A stretch of 64,000 nt of DNA from Hominenteromicrobium sp964531265 (GTDB lineage: Bacteria > Bacillota > Clostridia > Oscillospirales > Acutalibacteraceae): contig CAZHDW010000002.1 in assembly GCA_964531265.1 (NCBI GenBank), forward strand, positions 99,276-163,275. The letters are read 5' to 3'. Made by a program: the position numbers and the translations under genes. Below, in pieces: positions 27,935-36,273 of this stretch (its first letter is position 1; each line of letters starts with the position of its first letter). The notes beneath the pieces were generated by a model, which was not told where the DNA came from, searched no databases, and saw nothing but the letters and a program-made list of their open reading frames with translations.

Positions 27935-29019
27935 TTCAATATACCACCGGTATTAAGAATGGATGTGCTGTACAGGAACAGGATATCGTCCGCCGCTTCG
28001 AAGTCAACATACTCCGAAAGTATCGCGGATGAAATATACCTTATATCTATCATAGTGATTTTTTCGTAACTCGTCAAGAGTAAAGGTGCAATACTGCTGC
28101 CAAAAGAATCTCTGAACATCACAAGCTGCCTGCCGTTTTCTGCTAACGGGTTCTCTATTTCAATAACCGATGACGCACCCGAAAGGAATATATCGTACTT
28201 ATCAAGGGACTCGGTATCGACAGCATATATGCCAGTATTGTCCGGATGGGATGTATTTTTTACGACGGCCCTCTCCGTCACCTCACCCGTACCGTAGAAG
28301 ATGCTTTCACTGCTTATCGGCAGAGCATAGCGGCCCCACAGAACGCCTTTAAAAGAGTCTATCTCGTTCCAAGCAAGGCTGTCACCGACAGAGTCCGCTC
28401 CCATTACATTAAGCAGAGCATTCGCCGTGTCTCCGATCCTTTCCTGACGCCAATGTGTATCCGTGCGGTAATAATCCTCCAGCTCCAGGGTATCGGTAAT
28501 GTCGATATATTCGCCGGAAACCACCCCGGATACAATCGAGACCACCTCATCGGTATCTATTCTCGGGCAATCCGCGACCGCAAAGTCGGATTTATCCGGT
28601 ATCACGGAAAACCAATACGGCTTATCCGGAAAATACTCATCCGCTATTCCCTGTAGCTTTTCGGCATTCTTAAGCACGGCACGCTCATCCATGGGCCAAA
28701 CGGGCTCAAAGAGAAAGCTGTTTTCTTCAAAAACGCCATTGGAATCCGGCTGACAGAGTGCATATACACGCACCGCCGTGTTCATCGTCCTGAATCCCTC
28801 ACGCAGAGCGAAGTGATCCACTGCATAGTCCGAGAGGGAATTGAAATACTCGCCGCTGATAAGCGCATCTACACTGAGGGCAGGAAGCTCCTCAAGAGCC
28901 CTTCTCTCCGACTCCGAAACAGCCTTTTTCGGCAGCAGGACGGTCAGCACGCCGCCCAGAAGAATGAGCGCCGAGAAAAGCACTATGGTCGCAATTGAAC
29001 TTATTTTCTTAAGCTTCAT
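27931..29019 (-). CDS. DHHW-family (AlgX/AlgJ SGNH-like) envelope protein
   Basis: The 362-residue protein has one N-terminal membrane helix (9-30) and an exported domain with DHFALREGFR near residue 68, YYRTDTHWRQE near 188 (the His-Trp of the SGNH-like catalytic set) and MFRDSFGSSIAPLL near 307 with the serine nucleophile. DHHW/AlgX-like proteins work with MBOAT acyltransferases to put acetyl groups on exported polysaccharides. It is 14 bases downstream of an MBOAT gene, as in alginate- or cell-wall-acetylation pairs. Confidence 0.85.
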   Translation of the reverse strand: MKLKKISSIATIVLFSALILLGGVLTVLLPKKAVSESERRALEELPALSVDALISGEYFNSLSDYAVDHFALREGFRTMNTAVRVYALCQPDSNGVFEENSFLFEPVWPMDERAVLKNAEKLQGIADEYFPDKPYWFSVIPDKSDFAVADCPRIDTDEVVSIVSGVVSGEYIDITDTLELEDYYRTDTHWRQERIGDTANALLNVMGADSVGDSLAWNEIDSFKGVLWGRYALPISSESIFYGTGEVTERAVVKNTSHPDNTGIYAVDTESLDKYDIFLSGASSVIEIENPLAENGRQLVMFRDSFGSSIAPLLLTSYEKITMIDIRYISSAILSEYVDFEAADDILFLYSTSILNTGGILK

Positions 29020-29033
29020 GACAACACCCCCTA

Positions 29034-30434
29034 TTAAAACTGCCAGTAAAGGAACGGATTAAATGAGCCTGCCACAAGAAACGCCGTTGAAACAAGCAAC
29101 AGCACCGCTGAGATTATCGGCCTTGATATATCACAGATGCATGCACCCCATTTTTTGGTATTCAGCAGGCTTACAAGCTTCGGTACCGTGGGCATTGCGC
29201 CGATTATTGCGCAGAGCAGTATAACGCCGCAGCCCTTGAGTGCATAGAGGGACTCAGCATTCCACAGCGGTACTCCGTTCAGACCCAGCATACCGCAAAG
29301 CTGATGCACAGCGTCGCTCGGGGATGCGGAGCTGAAAATCAAAAAGCTGAATATAACCGCAAACAGGACGTATATATGCGCTATTACACGCGGTGCTCTG
29401 TTAAGAAGCCGTGCAAGAAACAGTCTTTCCATTATGAGCAGCGCACCGAAATATGCTCCCCAGAGCACGTAATTCCATGCAGCGCCGTGCCAGAGACCGG
29501 TAAGCGCCCACACGACAAGCAGGTTTCTTATCTGCTTTGGAACAGAGCATCTGCTGCCGCCGAGCGGTATATACACATAATCCCTGAACCATGTTCCGAG
29601 AGTAATGTGCCAGCGCCGCCAGAATTCAGCCGCCGAGAGGGATATGAACGGATAGCGGAAGTTCTCCGGAAATTCAAAACCGAATATTCTGCCAAGTCCT
29701 ATTGCCATATCGCTGTAACCGGAAAAATCAAAGTAGATATTCAGTGCGTTGCACAGCGCATACAGCCAGTAAAAGAGCACACTCTGCTCCTCGGCGGCGG
29801 CAAAATCACCCGTACATTCCGCCAGAACATTTGCTATGATGACCTTTTTACCAAGCCCCACGCAGAATCTGACAGCACCGCTTGAAAACAGTTCCGCAGA
29901 TATGTTCTTCACCTTCATCTGGTCGCAAACATCGCTGTAACGAACTATCGGGCCTGCGATAAGCTGCGGAAAGAAGGTAAGATAGGCCGCAAAATCTATC
30001 AGACTGCGTTCTGCCGGGACATCTCCGCGTGTGACATCCACAACATAGCTCATCGCCTGGAAGGTGTAGAAGCTGATGCCTATGGGCAATGCAATATGCA
30101 GCAGTGAAACATTTGCACCGAGGCTTCTGAGAGTTCCGAGCACGAAGTCAGCATATTTAAAATAGGCCAGCAGCCCGAGCGAAATAATGCAGTTCAGGAT
30201 GAGCGGCAGCCTGTAAAGCCTGTGGCCGCGCATTTTTTCCGCCAAAAGTCCGAATGCCCACGAAGACACCGCCGCAAGCATGAGCAGCGGCAGAAAGCGC
30301 GGCTCACCGAAGGCATAGAAGAACAAGCTCAGCACCAGCAGCGCCAGGTTGCGCCACTTCACCGGAAGCAGCACGCCGAGCAGCAGTGCCGCCGGAAGAA
30401 AGAAATATATGAACGGTAATCCGGAAAATACCAC
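29034..30434 (-). CDS. MBOAT-family O-acyltransferase (AlgI/DltB-like)
   Basis: The 466-residue protein has about 11 membrane helices and the AlgI signatures FFPQLIAGPIVRYSDV, DFSGYSDMAIGLGRIFGFEFPENFRYPF, WRRWHITLGTWFRDYVYIPLG and LTGLWHGAAWNYVLWG, the last with the catalytic His. It would move an acyl group from a cytoplasmic donor across the membrane to a polysaccharide or teichoic acid, with the downstream DHHW protein completing the transfer. The acceptor is unknown. Confidence 0.92.
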   Translation of the reverse strand: MVFSGLPFIYFFLPAALLLGVLLPVKWRNLALLVLSLFFYAFGEPRFLPLLMLAAVSSWAFGLLAEKMRGHRLYRLPLILNCIISLGLLAYFKYADFVLGTLRSLGANVSLLHIALPIGISFYTFQAMSYVVDVTRGDVPAERSLIDFAAYLTFFPQLIAGPIVRYSDVCDQMKVKNISAELFSSGAVRFCVGLGKKVIIANVLAECTGDFAAAEEQSVLFYWLYALCNALNIYFDFSGYSDMAIGLGRIFGFEFPENFRYPFISLSAAEFWRRWHITLGTWFRDYVYIPLGGSRCSVPKQIRNLLVVWALTGLWHGAAWNYVLWGAYFGALLIMERLFLARLLNRAPRVIAHIYVLFAVIFSFLIFSSASPSDAVHQLCGMLGLNGVPLWNAESLYALKGCGVILLCAIIGAMPTVPKLVSLLNTKKWGACICDISRPIISAVLLLVSTAFLVAGSFNPFLYWQF

Positions 30435-30458
30435 GATTATCCTCCTAATAGAAAATTC

Positions 30459-30486
30459 GACCCCGCAGGGATATTCTGCGGGGTCG
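30459..30486 (-). terminator. hairpin between the DUF4358 gene and the MBOAT gene
   Basis: CGACCCCGCAG pairs perfectly with CTGCGGGGTCG. The tail AATTTTC is short, so it may set a reduced level of read-through to the MBOAT gene rather than end transcription. Confidence 0.6.
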
Positions 30487-30492
30487 TTAAAA

Positions 30493-30993
30493 TTATTCTG
30501 CCAATGAAAGGAATGCGTCTGCGTACTTCTCGGAGTTATTTGCCATTATGAGAATAACGACATTTCCGATATTTTCAACGCGAACGTCGGACGGGTCGAC
30601 CTCAACGCATACCCACTTGTGCGGATTTGCATTTGCCTTGATGTCAGCCTTAAGAGCCTCAACATCCGTGCCGTCCTTGACACGTACAAGGCAGATGGAG
30701 AACGGGTTAGCGTTCATCTCCGGCTCACTTGCATAAGCCTCTTCTGCATTGGGTATCTCAACACCGAAATAGTAAACGAGGTTTTCCTTCTCCAGCTCGT
30801 ATGTTACCGGGCCGTAGATGTCGGAATCCACAAATTCACGTGTTTCGGCATCAAGATCAGCCTTCTCATACATCTTGTCAATGATCTCAGGCAGTGTACC
30901 GAGGTCAGCATTTTCGGTCTTAGCGGTATTGGAGCACGCTGCAAGGGAAAATACCATAACCATAGCTAACACGAGTGCGATCAATTTCTTCAT
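30493..30993 (-). CDS. DUF4358 lipoprotein
   Basis: The 166-residue protein has a lipoprotein signal (MKKLIALVLAMVMVFSLAAC, lipid-modified Cys20) and a DUF4358 body: EIIDKMYEKADLD, then YYFGVEIPNAEEAYASEPEM and SICLVRVKDGTDVEALKADI. In Clostridia this unknown-function lipoprotein often stands next to MBOAT and DHHW genes, as here, which suggests it helps the acyltransferase outside the membrane. That is inference from context. It is the first gene of the run. Confidence 0.85.
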   Translation of the reverse strand: MKKLIALVLAMVMVFSLAACSNTAKTENADLGTLPEIIDKMYEKADLDAETREFVDSDIYGPVTYELEKENLVYYFGVEIPNAEEAYASEPEMNANPFSICLVRVKDGTDVEALKADIKANANPHKWVCVEVDPSDVRVENIGNVVILIMANNSEKYADAFLSLAE

Positions 30994-31011
30994 TTTCTTT
31001 TCTCCTTATAT

Positions 31012-31055
31012 TCGCCTAAGGCGATACGTATTATGATTGCCGCTTGAGCAGCAAT
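31012..31055 (-). promoter_or_regulatory. two dyads in the leader of the DUF4358 operon
   Basis: TCGCCTAAGGCGA (31012-31024) and ATTGC...GCAAT with internal pairing (31036-31055) lie between promoter and ribosome site; both are self-complementary and could be operator sites or leader hairpins. Confidence 0.4.
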
Positions 31056-31059
31056 GTAT

Positions 31060-31087
31060 ATTATACACATTTTTTTGAGAAAAGCAA
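31060..31087 (-). promoter_or_regulatory. promoter of the DUF4358-MBOAT-DHHW-tcdA-ridA run
   Basis: TTGCTT and TATAAT on the minus strand are 16 bases apart, 66 bases upstream of the first gene. Confidence 0.65.
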
Positions 31088-31147
31088 CCGGATAATGATA
31101 AGCTTAAAGGAAATTTAAGTTTTTCGGCGACATGTACAAAACGCGCA

Positions 31148-33460
31148 TCAGCCCTTAAGCTCTACACGACGAATCTTACCACTGATCGTTTTCGGCAGGG
31201 AATCTCTGAATTCCACAATACGCGGATATTTATACGGTGCCGTATTCGTTTTTACGTATGTCTGGATCTCCTTCTTGAGCGCCTCTGTACCCTCGGTGCC
31301 CTTTGTGAGAACAATGGACGCCTTTACGACCTGGCCGCGTACCGGGTCCGGTGCGGAGGTTACCGCACACTCAAGCACGTACGGCAATTCCATAATAACG
31401 GATTCGATCTCGAACGGCCCGATTCTGTAGCCGGAGGACTTGATAACATCATCCGTACGTCCCACATACCAGAAATAGCCGTCCTCATCTCGCCATGCCG
31501 TGTCACCGGTGTGGTACATTCCGTCATGCCATGCCTCGTGTGTCTTCTCCTCGTCAAGGTAATAGCCCATATAGAGTCCGCACGGGGTCTTTTTATCCGT
31601 ACGGATAACGATTTCGCCCGTCTCACCAACGGGTGCCGTTGTTCCGTCCGGCAGCACAAGATCAACGTCATACAGCGGACTTGCCTGACCCATTGAGCCG
31701 ACCTTCGGCACTGAGCCGACGGGATTGTAGATGGAAAGCGTTGTCTCCGTCTGACCGAAGCCCTCATAGATTGAAAGTCCGGTAGCGCGCTTCCACTGCT
31801 CAAACACCTCGGGATTCAGTGCTTCACCCGCTGTTGTGCTGTACTCGATAGTGGAAAGATCGTACTTGCTCAGATCCTCCTTAATGAAGAATCTGTACAT
31901 TGTAGGCGGTGCACAGAAGGTGGTAATGTTGTACTGCTTGAACATCGGCAGTATCTCATGTGCATCGAATTTATCAAAGTCAAAGGTGAATACTCCGGCC
32001 TCGCACATCCACTGGCCGTAGAGCTTGCCCCAAAGTGCCTTGCCCCAGCCCGTATCGGAGATCGTGAAGTGCAGTCCTTCCGGATTTACATTGTGCCAAT
32101 ACTTGGCTGTGATATAGTGACCGAGTGCATATTTGTAATTATGCTCGGCAATCTTCGGATATCCCGTGGTACCGGATGTAAAGAACATGAGCATCGGGTC
32201 ATTGCCGCAGGCTGTATCCGCCGTGCGCTCGAAAACATCGCTCTGCTCTGCGATACCTGCATCAAAATCAAGCCAGCCCTCACGTGCGCCGTTAGCCATC
32301 ATCAGCAGCTTGACACCGCATTTATCGGCAGCACGCTTTGCCTCATCGCCGACCTGTCCGTCCGAGGTGCATACAAGCGCCTTAACGCCGGCTGCCTTAA
32401 AGCGATAATCAAAATCGTGCTCCATGAGAAGATTAGTTGCCGGGATTACAATAGCGCCCATCTTATGCAGTGCAACGATGGCAAACCAGAACTGATAGTG
32501 ACGCTTAAGCACGAGCATTACTCTGTCGCCCTTCTTGATTCCGAGGGATGCAAAGTAATTGGCTGTCTTATTTGACATTTTTTTGATATCGTCAAAGGTG
32601 AATCTACGCTCGGTGTGATCCCTGGATACATGCAGCATAGCAAGCTTATCCGGTGATTTTTCCGCCAGCTTATCAACGATATCAAAGCCGAAATTGAACT
32701 CATCCTCGTTCTTGAATTCAATGCCGTTGAGGATTCCGTTCTCATCCAGAGTGGTGCTGATGAACTTGCTTGCGACTGTTTCGCGCTCGCCTCTTGCAAG
32801 CTTTGCCTTAACAAGGCCCTCAAATCTGTCCTGTTCCGGTGCCAGCTCATCGCCCGTACGCATGACAATGGCGTAGAATTCACACTCCTCGCCGTTCAGA
32901 GCTATCATGCCGTGCGGTGTGGCACTGTTGTAATAAATGGTATCGCCGGCCTCAAGCTCTTCTACATGGCTGCCGACCTGAATGCGCATTTTGCCCTTTA
33001 CAACAATGTCAAGCTCCTGACCCTTATGTGTGGAGAGCTTGATTGCCACATTCTGCTCAGCCTCATTGTAGGGCATGGTTACATAGAAGGGCTCGGCGGT
33101 TTTCTGCTTAAACAGCGGTGCAAGATTCAGATACTTAAAGCCGTGTCTGCGTGTGATCGGCAGACCCTCTCCCCTGCGGGACACTGTATATGTGGAAAGA
33201 GTCGGGCTGACACCCTTGATGAGATCCGTGGGATCGATTCCGAATCTTTCTGCACATTTGAAGATAAAGGTGAAGCTGAAATCGCTTTCGCCAAGCTCGT
33301 ATTTTCTGTAATCCTCCACGGAAACTCCGGTGCGCTGTGCCATTTCCTCTTCCGAAAGACCCATGATCTCTCTCATGGTTCGTATACGCTCCGCCACTTC
33401 GGATAACTGTGTTTTAAGATCTGTACGCTCTGTCATGGATGTATTGGCTTCGTTTGTCAT
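31148..33460 (-). CDS. XRE HTH - cupin - acyl-CoA synthetase (AMP-binding) fusion
   Basis: The 770-residue protein joins three parts. Residues 15-75 form an XRE-type helix-turn-helix (GLSEEEMAQRTGVSVEDYRKYE), residues about 125-205 a cupin (KGQELDIVVKGKMRI, GDTIYYNSATPHGM), and about 250-770 an ANL-family acyl-CoA synthetase with the phosphate loop FFTSGTTGYPK, EGFGQTETT, YHTGDTAWRDEDGYFWYVGR and catalytic Lys762 in PKTISGKIRR. The enzyme part resembles medium-chain or acetyl-CoA synthetases and should make an acyl-AMP and then acyl-CoA. XRE-cupin pairs normally stand alone as transcription regulators. It lies behind a T-box leader, with ATG 33460 ten bases after AAAGGA. Confidence 0.9.
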   Translation of the reverse strand: MTNEANTSMTERTDLKTQLSEVAERIRTMREIMGLSEEEMAQRTGVSVEDYRKYELGESDFSFTFIFKCAERFGIDPTDLIKGVSPTLSTYTVSRRGEGLPITRRHGFKYLNLAPLFKQKTAEPFYVTMPYNEAEQNVAIKLSTHKGQELDIVVKGKMRIQVGSHVEELEAGDTIYYNSATPHGMIALNGEECEFYAIVMRTGDELAPEQDRFEGLVKAKLARGERETVASKFISTTLDENGILNGIEFKNEDEFNFGFDIVDKLAEKSPDKLAMLHVSRDHTERRFTFDDIKKMSNKTANYFASLGIKKGDRVMLVLKRHYQFWFAIVALHKMGAIVIPATNLLMEHDFDYRFKAAGVKALVCTSDGQVGDEAKRAADKCGVKLLMMANGAREGWLDFDAGIAEQSDVFERTADTACGNDPMLMFFTSGTTGYPKIAEHNYKYALGHYITAKYWHNVNPEGLHFTISDTGWGKALWGKLYGQWMCEAGVFTFDFDKFDAHEILPMFKQYNITTFCAPPTMYRFFIKEDLSKYDLSTIEYSTTAGEALNPEVFEQWKRATGLSIYEGFGQTETTLSIYNPVGSVPKVGSMGQASPLYDVDLVLPDGTTAPVGETGEIVIRTDKKTPCGLYMGYYLDEEKTHEAWHDGMYHTGDTAWRDEDGYFWYVGRTDDVIKSSGYRIGPFEIESVIMELPYVLECAVTSAPDPVRGQVVKASIVLTKGTEGTEALKKEIQTYVKTNTAPYKYPRIVEFRDSLPKTISGKIRRVELKG

Positions 33461-33520
33461 TGCTTGTCAATCCTTTCATCAGTTTATTCCAAAATGCGAA
33501 GCGGACACGTCGGCTAAAAA

Positions 33521-33780
33521 ATAAAGCTCCGTCTCAAAACTTGAGACGGAGCTGATCCGCGGTACCACTCAAATTGCTTCCAAAAAGGAAACCACTCTTC
33601 GGGTTCTTACAAACCCTATGCACTTACGCAGCATGTCTCGGAAAGCATCTACTCGCCATGGGCTTTGGAACTTTCAGCTCAGAAGGGATGGGCGTTCGGA
33701 AATTTCATACCGGCTCGCAGCAGCCGCCGGCTCTCTGGGATGAAACAGACCGTGCCGTCTTCGTCATCGCTTTTGGAATA
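33521..33780 (-). promoter_or_regulatory. T-box leader (tRNA-sensing), probable specifier GCC (Ala)
   Basis: Reading the minus strand, the leader has the Stem I features of a T-box: AGAGAGCCGG...GCTGCTGCGAGCCGG (distal loops), a specifier region GAACGCCCATC with GCC at 33691-33693, and the antiterminator T-box core TGGTACCGCGG (about 33557-33567). It ends in a 13-bp terminator (33525-33553) followed by TTTATTTTTT. TGGT predicts a tRNA with discriminator A, which fits tRNA-Ala; CGC (Arg) or CCC (Pro) are the neighbouring alternative readings. The next gene is the XRE-cupin-acyl-CoA ligase, not an aminoacyl-tRNA synthetase. Confidence 0.88.
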
Positions 33781-33798
33781 TGAAAATCAATTTTTAAA

Positions 33799-33827
33799 AT
33801 AATACTCGCTTTTTGACGTGTTGTCAA
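33799..33827 (-). promoter_or_regulatory. promoter of the T-box transcript
   Basis: TTGACA and TATTAT on the minus strand are 17 bases apart, immediately upstream of the T-box. Confidence 0.8.
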
Positions 33828-33846
33828 CAGTTTTTCTGAAATTTTT

Positions 33847-34677
33847 TCAGCGCTGAGCAGCCTCTACAGCATCGGCAGCCTCTTCAAGCCAATCGCCGTC
33901 GAACATCTCGATGATGCCGCGGTCGCACAGAGAAGCAATCTGCGGATCCATCGGTATTTTGCCGAGAACCTTGAGGTCGTACTTTGCGGCAACCTCATCG
34001 ATGTGGCTCTCGCCGAACATCTTAAAGTGCTCTCCGCAGCACGGACATTTTACATAGCTGTAGTTTTCGATAAGTCCCAGAACCGGAACATTCATCATCT
34101 TAGCCATTTCAACAGCCTTGGAGACGATCATGGAGACCAGCTCCTGCGGAGATGTAACAATGATGATGCCGTCCAGCGGAATGGACTGGAAAACAGTAAG
34201 GGGAGCGTCGCCGGTTCCGGGAGGAAGGTCAACAAACATATAGTCTACTTCGTTCCAGATAACATCCGTCCAGAACTGCTTGATAACGCCGGCCACAACG
34301 GGTCCGCGCCATACAACCGGGGAGGTCTCCTCAGGCAACAGCAGGTTAACGCTCATAACCTCGATACCGCTCTTTGTGTTGACCGGGAAAAGACCGTCAT
34401 CGCAGCCCTGTGCCTTCTCATGAATGCCGAAGCACTTCGGAATGGAGGGGCCTGTGATGTCTGCGTCGAGGATAGCTGTCTTCTGGTCACGGCGCTGCAT
34501 GGTAACTGCCAGCATGGAGGTGACAAGGCTCTTACCAACGCCGCCCTTACCACTGACAATACCGATAACCTTTTTGACCTTGCTCATTTTATTCATAGGC
34601 GCAAGGAAACTGTTCGGGTCGCGGGAGGGACAATTCTCGCCGCAGCTTGAGCAGTCATGCGTACAATTTTCGCTCAT
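33847..34677 (-). CDS. mrp: Mrp/NBP35-family P-loop ATPase (Fe-S carrier)
   Basis: The 276-residue protein has an N-terminal Cys cluster (CTHDCSSCGENC, residues 5-16), the deviant Walker A loop GKGGVGKS (43-50), the DLPPGTGDAPL switch and the CPCC pair near residue 212 that bridges an Fe-S cluster in the dimer. Mrp/ApbC proteins carry and deliver 4Fe-4S clusters, a need fitted to a genome this rich in Fe-S enzymes. It is 85 bases downstream of the MATE gene on the same strand and may be co-transcribed. Confidence 0.93.
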   Translation of the reverse strand: MSENCTHDCSSCGENCPSRDPNSFLAPMNKMSKVKKVIGIVSGKGGVGKSLVTSMLAVTMQRRDQKTAILDADITGPSIPKCFGIHEKAQGCDDGLFPVNTKSGIEVMSVNLLLPEETSPVVWRGPVVAGVIKQFWTDVIWNEVDYMFVDLPPGTGDAPLTVFQSIPLDGIIIVTSPQELVSMIVSKAVEMAKMMNVPVLGLIENYSYVKCPCCGEHFKMFGESHIDEVAAKYDLKVLGKIPMDPQIASLCDRGIIEMFDGDWLEEAADAVEAAQR

Positions 34678-34762
34678 TCTCTACAACTTCTTTCTCAAAA
34701 ATTAGAAATAACTTTCCGTAACAATGATAGACTCTTTTTGCTATTTTGTCAAGATATGGGGC

Positions 34763-36133
34763 TTATGCGCGCAGTGTCGGTTCGCCTCGCTGTTCTTTTT
34801 TTAGCAGAACAACAAAATAAATCAGGCACAGTATTGTCTGCACAAGTGTCGAGGACGGTGTTGCAAGGCCGACAAAGAACAGTGAAACCGGCTCTACGCG
34901 GCTCATGAAGAAGGACACCGGAATACGCACAAGGAACGCGCCCACTATGCCCTGAGTCATAACAAAGGTAGTATGGCCGCAGCCGCTGAAATAACCCGTC
35001 AGGCAGAACATAAAGGCCACCAGTAGGCAATCCACCGCATAGGACTTCAAATAGTCCGCACTTGCGGCGATAACCTGTGCGTCCTTTGTAAACAGCATGG
35101 ACATGATGTCACCGAAGAAGAACGCAAGTATGAACATGAATATTCCCACACCGAAGGATGTAGCTATGCCGCAAAGCAGCGCCCTGCGGGCACGCTTCGG
35201 CTTTCCGGCGCCCATATTCTGAGCGACGAATGCGGACATCGCCTGGCTGAATGCGGACGGTACCATCATGATAAAGCTGCACAGCTTCTCTGCCACACCG
35301 ACACCTGCCGATGCGATGACACCGAGGGAGTTGACAATGGCGGTAATTGCCATAAACGAGATGCTGACGAGCATATCCTGAAAGGCAATCGGCAGGCCGA
35401 GCTTAAAGACCTGTGCCATTATCTTCTTATCGACTCTTATATCGCGCTTCGGCGAAAAGCTGAACTGGAACTTTCTGCCGCGTATGAGCAGCAAAGAGAG
35501 CATAACGCTGATTCCCTGTGCGGCAACCGTTGCGATAGCAGCACCTGCCGCTGCCATATGGAACACGCCGCACAGCAGGAGGTCTCCGCAGATATTCACA
35601 ACACATGCCACTGCAACAGTGAGCAACGGAACTGTTGAGTTTCCTATACCGCGGAAAATACTTCCGAGCACATTATACGCCGCTATGAATATCGTTCCTG
35701 CGGCACATATTCGCATGTATCGCATCGTGGCATCAAATGCCTCCTCGGGAGTTTGCAGAAGCCTCGCAAGCGGTACTGCAAGCAGCTCTACAATCGCTGT
35801 AAGCACAACCGCTATGGCAATAAACATCATGATGGACGCGCCGATTATTTTTCCGCCCTCCTCGGGCTTGCCCTCACCTATTCGTCTGCCGAGTAAAATA
35901 GTGGTACCCATCGAGATACCCACAACAAACGACGTTATGATACTTACGATCCAGCTCCCGGTGGAGACCGCCGAAACATCGGCCGCCGTTGCGAACTGGC
36001 CGACAACCATCATGTCCACAGCGCCGTACATTGTCTGTAACAGCAAGGCCAGCAGCAGCGGCCCGGTAAAGCGGACGAGCGGAGAGAATATCTTGCCCTC
36101 CGTGAAATCCTGACTCATCTTCACAGCTTTCAT
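34763..36133 (-). CDS. MATE-family efflux transporter
   Basis: The 456-residue protein has 12 membrane helices in two homologous halves: FTGPLLLALLLQTMYGAVDMMVVGQFA opens the first and FKLGLPIAFQDMLVSISFMAI the second. MATE proteins export cationic drugs or metabolites by Na+ or H+ antiport. AAAGG directly abuts the ATG at 36133; an internal ATG at 36118 is an alternative start. Substrate unknown. Confidence 0.92.
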   Translation of the reverse strand: MKAVKMSQDFTEGKIFSPLVRFTGPLLLALLLQTMYGAVDMMVVGQFATAADVSAVSTGSWIVSIITSFVVGISMGTTILLGRRIGEGKPEEGGKIIGASIMMFIAIAVVLTAIVELLAVPLARLLQTPEEAFDATMRYMRICAAGTIFIAAYNVLGSIFRGIGNSTVPLLTVAVACVVNICGDLLLCGVFHMAAAGAAIATVAAQGISVMLSLLLIRGRKFQFSFSPKRDIRVDKKIMAQVFKLGLPIAFQDMLVSISFMAITAIVNSLGVIASAGVGVAEKLCSFIMMVPSAFSQAMSAFVAQNMGAGKPKRARRALLCGIATSFGVGIFMFILAFFFGDIMSMLFTKDAQVIAASADYLKSYAVDCLLVAFMFCLTGYFSGCGHTTFVMTQGIVGAFLVRIPVSFFMSRVEPVSLFFVGLATPSSTLVQTILCLIYFVVLLKKEQRGEPTLRA

Positions 36134-36154
36134 CCTTTCTCTTCCGGCTGTAAA

Positions 36155-36196
36155 AAACCGGATAAGTGCGGATGCATCTCCGCACTTATCCGGTTT
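36155..36196 (-). terminator. terminator after the sugar isomerase gene
   Basis: An 18-bp perfect stem (AAACCGGATAAGTGCGGA with its complement) is followed on the minus strand by a T run. Confidence 0.9.
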
Positions 36197-36273
36197 CGCC
36201 GTTTATATATCGCTGATTTTAACTGATATAATAATTATAATCTCTAAAGCGACAAATGTCAATCGCTTTACTT

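Noticed and set aside
33521..33780. Open frame on the plus strand and mrp terminator at the T-box region
   Set aside because: The T-box core, specifier, promoter and terminator all face the minus strand and lie outside mrp, which ends at 33847.
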